A stretch of DNA of 9,704 nucleotides from Methanobacteriota archaeon (lineage in GTDB: Archaea > Halobacteriota > Methanosarcinia > Methanosarcinales > Methanoperedenaceae), in contig JAHIHJ010000091.1 of assembly GCA_018899795.1 (NCBI GenBank), forward strand, positions 1 to 9,704, in the 5' to 3' direction. The position numbers and the translations under genes were made by a program. How positions within the stretch are numbered: the stretch's first letter is position 1; each line of letters opens with the position of its first letter. This document shows, in pieces, positions 6,379 to 9,704 of the stretch. Below the pieces are notes generated by a model. The model had not been told where the DNA came from, made no database searches, and was given only the letters and a program-made list of their open reading frames with translations.

Positions 6379-8127
6379 ATGGCAGATAAATACGAACAGG
6401 TTATAGAACTTGCAAAGCGCCGCGGCTTCCTCTGGAACTCGTTTGAATTATATGGCGGTACTGCCGGTTTTTACGATTACGGACCTCTTGGCGCAATGCT
6501 CAAGCGCCGCGTAGAGAACATCTGGCGCGATATATTTGTGATCAATGAAGGGTATTACGAGATTGAAGCGCCCACGATAGGTATTGAGGACATCTTCATC
6601 GCCTCAGGACACGTCGGTGGTTTCTCTGATCCACTGACCGAATGCCAGAAATGCAACGAGGCTTTCAGGGCAGACCATCTTGTGGGTGATGTCGTGGATA
6701 ACCCGGACACGCTAAGCGCTGATGAACTCACAGAAGTCATCGACAAGAACAAGATCAAATGTCCTGAATGCGGTGGAGAGCTGGGTAAAGTTTATGAATT
6801 CAATCTCATGTTCAAAACAAGCATTGGTCCTGGTGGAAAAAGAGCAGGTTATCTTCGCCCTGAGACCGCACAGGGAATGTTCGTTGATTTCCCGCGACTC
6901 TTGAAGTTCTATCGTGACCACCTGCCCTTTGGCGTCACACAGATAGGTAAAGCCTACCGCAATGAGATATCGCCCCGCCAGGGTGTGATACGCCTGCGCG
7001 AGTTCACGCAGGCTGAAGCTGAGATATTCATCGATCCAAGGGACAAGACGCATCCTAAATTCGGCGAAATATCAGATATTGAGCTTATCCTCTATTCTCA
7101 GGAAGGGCAGGCGCAGGGCAGTTCTGAAAATATGACCCTCAAACAGGCTGTACAAAATGGAATAATCGCCCATGAGTTCCTGGGATACTGCCTTGCCATG
7201 ACATACCAGTTCCTCATTCGCGTGGGCGTATCGCCCCAGAAACTGCGCTTCAGGCAGCACATGAAGGATGAGATGGCTCATTATGCGGCTGACTGTTGGG
7301 ATGCAGAGATACAGAGCGACAGGTTCGGATGGGTTGAGATAGTGGGGATCGCGGACAGGACGGATTATGACCTTAAAGCCCATGCGAAGCAGAGCGGGAC
7401 CGAACTGTCAGTTTATGTATCCTACGATAAACCAATAAAGGTAGAGCGATTTGCCGTAAAACCAAACATGGGGAAACTTGGACCCCTGTTCAAGGGAAAA
7501 GCCGGAAAAATAGCGAATGCTCTGAAGCTAATGAAATCTGAAGACCTTTCGGGTGATGCCATAGAAGTGGTGGTCGACGGAGAGGTTATCAGGGTGGAAA
7601 AGGATGCTGTTTCATTTGAAAATATCTCGGAAGAGGTTCACGGTGAAACCATAATTCCGCACGTGATCGAACCCTCTTTCGGTATAGACAGGATAACGTA
7701 TTCCCTGCTTGAACACTCATTTTTTGAAGAAGAGGTAAAAGCTGAAGAAGGAGAAGCCGAGGAAAAAAGGATTGTGCTACGCCTTCCTCCCGAAGTCGCG
7801 CCCATACAGGCTGCGGTGCTGCCTCTTCTCACGCGCGAAGAACTGATAAACCCGGCGAACGAGATAGTAAGGGATATTCGAAAAGCAGGGATACTCGTGG
7901 CGTTCGATGATTCCGGGACCATAGGGAGAAGATACAGGCGGAACGATGAGATCGGGACGCCGTATTCTATTACTGTGGATTACCAGACGCTTGAAGACGG
8001 CACTGTTACGATACGGGATCGGGACACGATGAAACAGGTGCGGGCAAATATGAGTGGTATTGCAGAAATAATATACGGGCTGATATACAGGGGAAGATCT
8101 TTTGATGAGGCGGGAAGGAAAGTGTGA
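6379..8127 (+). CDS. glyS: Glycyl-tRNA synthetase (class II, alpha2 type)
   Basis: This 582-residue cytoplasmic enzyme charges tRNA-Gly with glycine. The start is the ATG of MADKYEQVIE, giving the normal archaeal length. The N-terminal catalytic core has GGTAGFYDYGPLG (26-38). A likely zinc-binding insertion follows, with CQKC (89-92) and CPEC (128-131). RPETAQG (160-166) and class II motif 2, YRNEISPRQGVIRLREF (193-209), come next. IADRTDYDLKAHAKQSG (324-340) and class II motif 3, EPSFGIDRITYSLLEHSF (431-448), complete the active site. The C-terminal anticodon-binding domain begins near LRLPPEVAPIQAAVLPLL (467-484). The sequence is of the archaeal/eukaryal alpha2 form and not the bacterial alpha2beta2 enzyme. 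The stop TGA overlaps by 4 bases the GTG start of the downstream membrane protein gene, so the two are likely co-transcribed. No defect is seen. Confidence 0.97.
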   Translation: MADKYEQVIELAKRRGFLWNSFELYGGTAGFYDYGPLGAMLKRRVENIWRDIFVINEGYYEIEAPTIGIEDIFIASGHVGGFSDPLTECQKCNEAFRADHLVGDVVDNPDTLSADELTEVIDKNKIKCPECGGELGKVYEFNLMFKTSIGPGGKRAGYLRPETAQGMFVDFPRLLKFYRDHLPFGVTQIGKAYRNEISPRQGVIRLREFTQAEAEIFIDPRDKTHPKFGEISDIELILYSQEGQAQGSSENMTLKQAVQNGIIAHEFLGYCLAMTYQFLIRVGVSPQKLRFRQHMKDEMAHYAADCWDAEIQSDRFGWVEIVGIADRTDYDLKAHAKQSGTELSVYVSYDKPIKVERFAVKPNMGKLGPLFKGKAGKIANALKLMKSEDLSGDAIEVVVDGEVIRVEKDAVSFENISEEVHGETIIPHVIEPSFGIDRITYSLLEHSFFEEEVKAEEGEAEEKRIVLRLPPEVAPIQAAVLPLLTREELINPANEIVRDIRKAGILVAFDDSGTIGRRYRRNDEIGTPYSITVDYQTLEDGTVTIRDRDTMKQVRANMSGIAEIIYGLIYRGRSFDEAGRKV

Positions 8128-8753
8128 TCTTGATAAAGCTGTTCTTTGTTGAACTACGCAGAAAAACGATCCATACAGCGGGCTCCTTTATCGCCGCGGC
8201 TTATTATTTCATAGATTGGGAAACTGCTGTCACATGTCTTGCTATCATCAATGCTGTTCTCCTTATTGTCGAATGGTTGAGACTTTCTGGAAAAATAAAG
8301 ATGCCTGAGATCCTTTTGCGACCTCATGAAAATAATCAGGTGGCTGCATATATCTATTTCCAGCTTGCTGCGCTCATCTCCATCCTTGTATTTGAAAAAA
8401 CCATCGCTATCGCGGCAATACTGATGCTTGCGCTTGGGGATACTGCCTCGGGTCTGGCTGGAGCTCTTATGGACGGGGGGAACGTAAGACATTCACGGCA
8501 GAGATTTATCATAAAACCATTTCCGATAATGGCAGTAATGTTCGGTGTATGCGTAATGATAGGGGTTCTGATGCAGTATTTGCCACTTGCTACTGATATG
8601 AACAGCATTTCCCTGGGGGTTTATATTGCAGGGGCACTGGGCGCAACGCTGGGCGATGCCATACCGCTTCGGATACAGGGAAGACCGATCGATGATAATC
8701 TTATGATACCGATCCTTTCCGGGGGTTTTATGACGATCGTGAGCCTCCTTTAA
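8124..8753 (+). CDS. CTP-dependent dolichol/diacylglycerol-kinase-like membrane protein
   Basis: This is a 209-residue polytopic membrane protein with about six hydrophobic segments. It has the motif pattern of the SEC59/DGK1/phytol kinase family: ELRRKTIHTAGS near the N-terminus (10-21), LALGDTASGLAG (102-113), ATLGDAIPLRI (174-184) and GRPIDDNLMIPILSGG (186-201). Members phosphorylate a lipid alcohol such as dolichol, phytol or diacylglycerol using CTP, and in archaea could supply a lipid-phosphate carrier for glycosylation or recycle isoprenoid alcohols. The actual substrate cannot be read from the sequence. The start is a GTG overlapping the glyS stop as GTGA, with GGAAGG spaced 5 nt upstream as ribosome-binding site. 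The start is otherwise ambiguous, since a TTG two codons later is possible. A cytidylyltransferase of the same broad superfamily is the main alternative. Confidence 0.75.
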   Translation: MILIKLFFVELRRKTIHTAGSFIAAAYYFIDWETAVTCLAIINAVLLIVEWLRLSGKIKMPEILLRPHENNQVAAYIYFQLAALISILVFEKTIAIAAILMLALGDTASGLAGALMDGGNVRHSRQRFIIKPFPIMAVMFGVCVMIGVLMQYLPLATDMNSISLGVYIAGALGATLGDAIPLRIQGRPIDDNLMIPILSGGFMTIVSLL

Positions 8754-8924
8754 TTCAAAGATGTAAGTGGCAATAGTCTTAAATGATAGTAAATTAAAAC
8801 GATTTATCATTAAAAATCAGCATGGGGCATCCCCGCTAAAAGCGAATGATTTATGTAGTTGCTCTCCTATGGGAAGGAGTCAAAACGGAGCTTATTATTA
8901 TAATTTCACGATTTGAGGAATCCA
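8754..8924 (+). promoter_or_regulatory. Structured gene-free spacer/leader before the A-type ATP synthase operon
   Basis: These 171 bp contain no supported gene. Inverted repeats visible in order are AATGATA/TATCATT (8782-8788 with 8805-8811), GGGG-CAT-CCCC (8824-8834), CGCT-AAA-AGCG (8834-8844) and CTCCT/AGGAG with a 6-nt loop (8864-8879). GCTC/GAGC (8861-8864 with 8888-8891) is an outer pair competing slightly with the last. TTATTATAA at 8895-8903 is a TATA-like box centred 26 nt before the subunit H ATG. A GAGG Shine-Dalgarno at 8915-8918 sits 6 nt before that ATG. A Shine-Dalgarno implies a leader, so transcription may start further upstream and the hairpins may lie in the mRNA. Which promoter is used cannot be decided from sequence. 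Confidence 0.45.
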
Positions 8925-9251
8925 ATGACAAAAGCTGAAATTTTATCTGAGATAAAAGTAGCAGAAGAAGAAGCAAAAGCTTCAGTTGCCAGAGCTATCG
9001 AAGCAAAAAATAAAAAGATATCTGATGCGCAGGCGCAATCAAGGGATATCATCAGGAACGCAGAGGTGGAAGCGCAGAAGTTTGCCGATTCGCAGGTCAG
9101 CAAAGCAAAAGCCCTGATCAAAGAGGATAGGGAAAAGATCATACAAAAGGGTAAGACAGAAGCTGATGCGATAAAAGCAAAGGCAAAAAATAACGTGGCA
9201 ACGGCTACACAATTTATCTTAACTGAATTCGAGAGGGCAGCGGATGCTTAA
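8925..9251 (+). CDS. ahaH: A-type ATP synthase subunit H (peripheral stalk)
   Basis: This 108-residue, highly charged protein rich in Ala, Glu and Lys is predicted to be an almost continuous alpha-helical coiled coil (for example AEEEAKASVARAIEAKNKK, residues 13-31). It has no membrane segment. Length and composition match subunit H of archaeal A1Ao ATP synthases, which pairs with subunit E to form the peripheral stalk linking the A1 head to subunit I. The start is the ATG at 8925, preceded by GAGG 6 nt upstream. A TTG at 8913 in frame would place that GAGG inside the coding region and is less likely. The last 8 bases overlap the subunit I start. Gene order H then I is the first part of the methanogen aha operon, so K, E, C, F, A, B and D are expected beyond the window. 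A generic coiled-coil protein is excluded mainly by this context. Confidence 0.85.
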   Translation: MTKAEILSEIKVAEEEAKASVARAIEAKNKKISDAQAQSRDIIRNAEVEAQKFADSQVSKAKALIKEDREKIIQKGKTEADAIKAKAKNNVATATQFILTEFERAADA

Positions 9252-9704
9252 ACCCACAAGAATGACGCGGGTCATGATAGCTGGAACAAAAGATATCATG
9301 GAACCCACTCTTTCTGAGCTTCATAAGTTGAATGTCCTTCATATCACAGATCACCTGGAAGAAAATGCGGATTTCAAGATAGGCAAACCATTTAAATCTG
9401 CGTCCCTACATTCAGAACATCTGATCTCTTTGCGGACCATAGCAAGCCAGCTTGGGGTGGCGGGAAAAGATTCACCCCGGAAGCAAAGCGCAAAAGGGCT
9501 TCCCCTGGAGATCGATGAAAAGATCACAAAGCTCCAGAAAGAAGTTGCTTCAAAGTTCGATGAATTAAGAAGCATCGAATCCAGGATAAAAGAAAAAGAA
9601 GACCTAATTTCAGCGGTCAGGCCGTTTTTAGGGTTGCCGTTATCGCTTGATTCATATCACGGTTACGATACTGTGAAAGTGTTCACAGGATATATCGGGA
9701 TAGA
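9244..9704 (+). CDS. ahaI: A-type ATP synthase subunit I, N-terminal fragment (runs off window)
   Basis: The first 153 residues are present and the gene continues past the right edge. The translation begins MLKPTRMTRVMIAGTKDIME and continues through TLSELHKLNVLHITDH. A charged helical segment (about residues 88-120) with EIDEKITKLQKEVASKFDEL follows, then the loop LISAVRPFLGLPLSLDSY. This is the cytoplasmic N-terminal domain of the V-type 116-kDa / archaeal subunit I family, whose membrane half lies further downstream and forms the proton or sodium path with the K ring. Subunit I is the stator anchor for the E/H stalks. The ATG at 9244 overlaps the subunit H stop (ATGCTTAA), with GAGAGGG 7 nt upstream as ribosome-binding site. 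A second in-frame ATG at 9262 lacks this. Confidence 0.88.
   Translation, partial: MLKPTRMTRVMIAGTKDIMEPTLSELHKLNVLHITDHLEENADFKIGKPFKSASLHSEHLISLRTIASQLGVAGKDSPRKQSAKGLPLEIDEKITKLQKEVASKFDELRSIESRIKEKEDLISAVRPFLGLPLSLDSYHGYDTVKVFTGYIGI

Noticed and set aside
6712..7053. Minus-strand 113-codon frame within glyS
   Set aside because: Antisense to the GlyRS catalytic core, where motif 2 is encoded; treated as a shadow.
8870..8917. 15-codon frame (ATG GGA AGG ...) in the spacer before ahaH
   Set aside because: No ribosome-binding site before it, no hydrophobic or other pattern, and part of it is the TATA-like box.
8913..8924. TTG at 8913 as the start of ATP synthase subunit H
   Set aside because: The GAGG that would serve the ATG at 8925 falls within this extension, and the extra four residues (starting with a TTG) are not needed to match family length.
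8754..8924. tRNA or C/D box RNA in the spacer
   Set aside because: No cloverleaf with a T-arm consensus, and no paired C and D boxes could be found; only short local hairpins.
1..9704. CRISPR array, insertion sequence or prophage
   Set aside because: No regularly spaced direct repeats, no transposase or phage-like frame and no terminal inverted repeats with target duplications were seen.

Overview
The window looks like ordinary chromosome from a euryarchaeon, most likely a Methanosarcinales-type archaeon. The archaeal markers are an NMD3 homologue, an archaeal/eukaryal-type ATP-dependent DNA ligase, an alpha2-type glycyl-tRNA synthetase, a DUF531 protein and the start of an A-type ATP synthase operon (subunit H then subunit I). 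A secreted or membrane-anchored pentaheme c-type cytochrome sits among them. Together with the rest this would fit an anaerobic methane-oxidising lineage such as Candidatus Methanoperedens, but that genus-level placement is inference only.

Minus-strand block (about 1-6240, read right to left). It starts with the pentaheme cytochrome (5643-6239). A perfect 9-bp hairpin follows directly at its stop codon, then a previously easy-to-miss 35-codon membrane peptide gene (5491-5598). Next comes DNA ligase (3754-5418), which has its own TATA-like box close to the ATG and ends in a run of eight T. A promoter-bearing gap of about 90 bp precedes a PLP-dependent, bacterial-style biosynthetic arginine decarboxylase (1775-3661). 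After that come a DUF531 protein with a SPOUT-like C-terminus (1180-1728), a GalE-like sugar-nucleotide epimerase (165-1109) and the first 57 codons of NMD3 (1-172), which overlaps the epimerase by 8 bases.

Plus-strand block (about 6379-9704). GlyRS (6379-8127) overlaps by 4 bases a dolichol/diacylglycerol-kinase-like membrane protein (8124-8753). A 171-bp gene-free spacer with several inverted repeats leads to ATP synthase subunit H (8925-9251) and the N-terminal part of subunit I (9244 to the window edge), again overlapping by 8 bases. The two blocks diverge from a 139-bp promoter region (6240-6378).

Functionally the window is mostly housekeeping (translation, ribosome maturation, DNA joining, polyamine synthesis, glycan/lipid metabolism, ATP synthesis) plus one electron-transfer locus (cytochrome and micro-membrane protein). 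I see no transposon, CRISPR array, tRNA, rRNA or defence-type system. The observations most worth checking are the 35-aa membrane peptide paired with the cytochrome, the structured spacer before the ATP synthase operon, and the bacterial-type SpeA in an archaeon.
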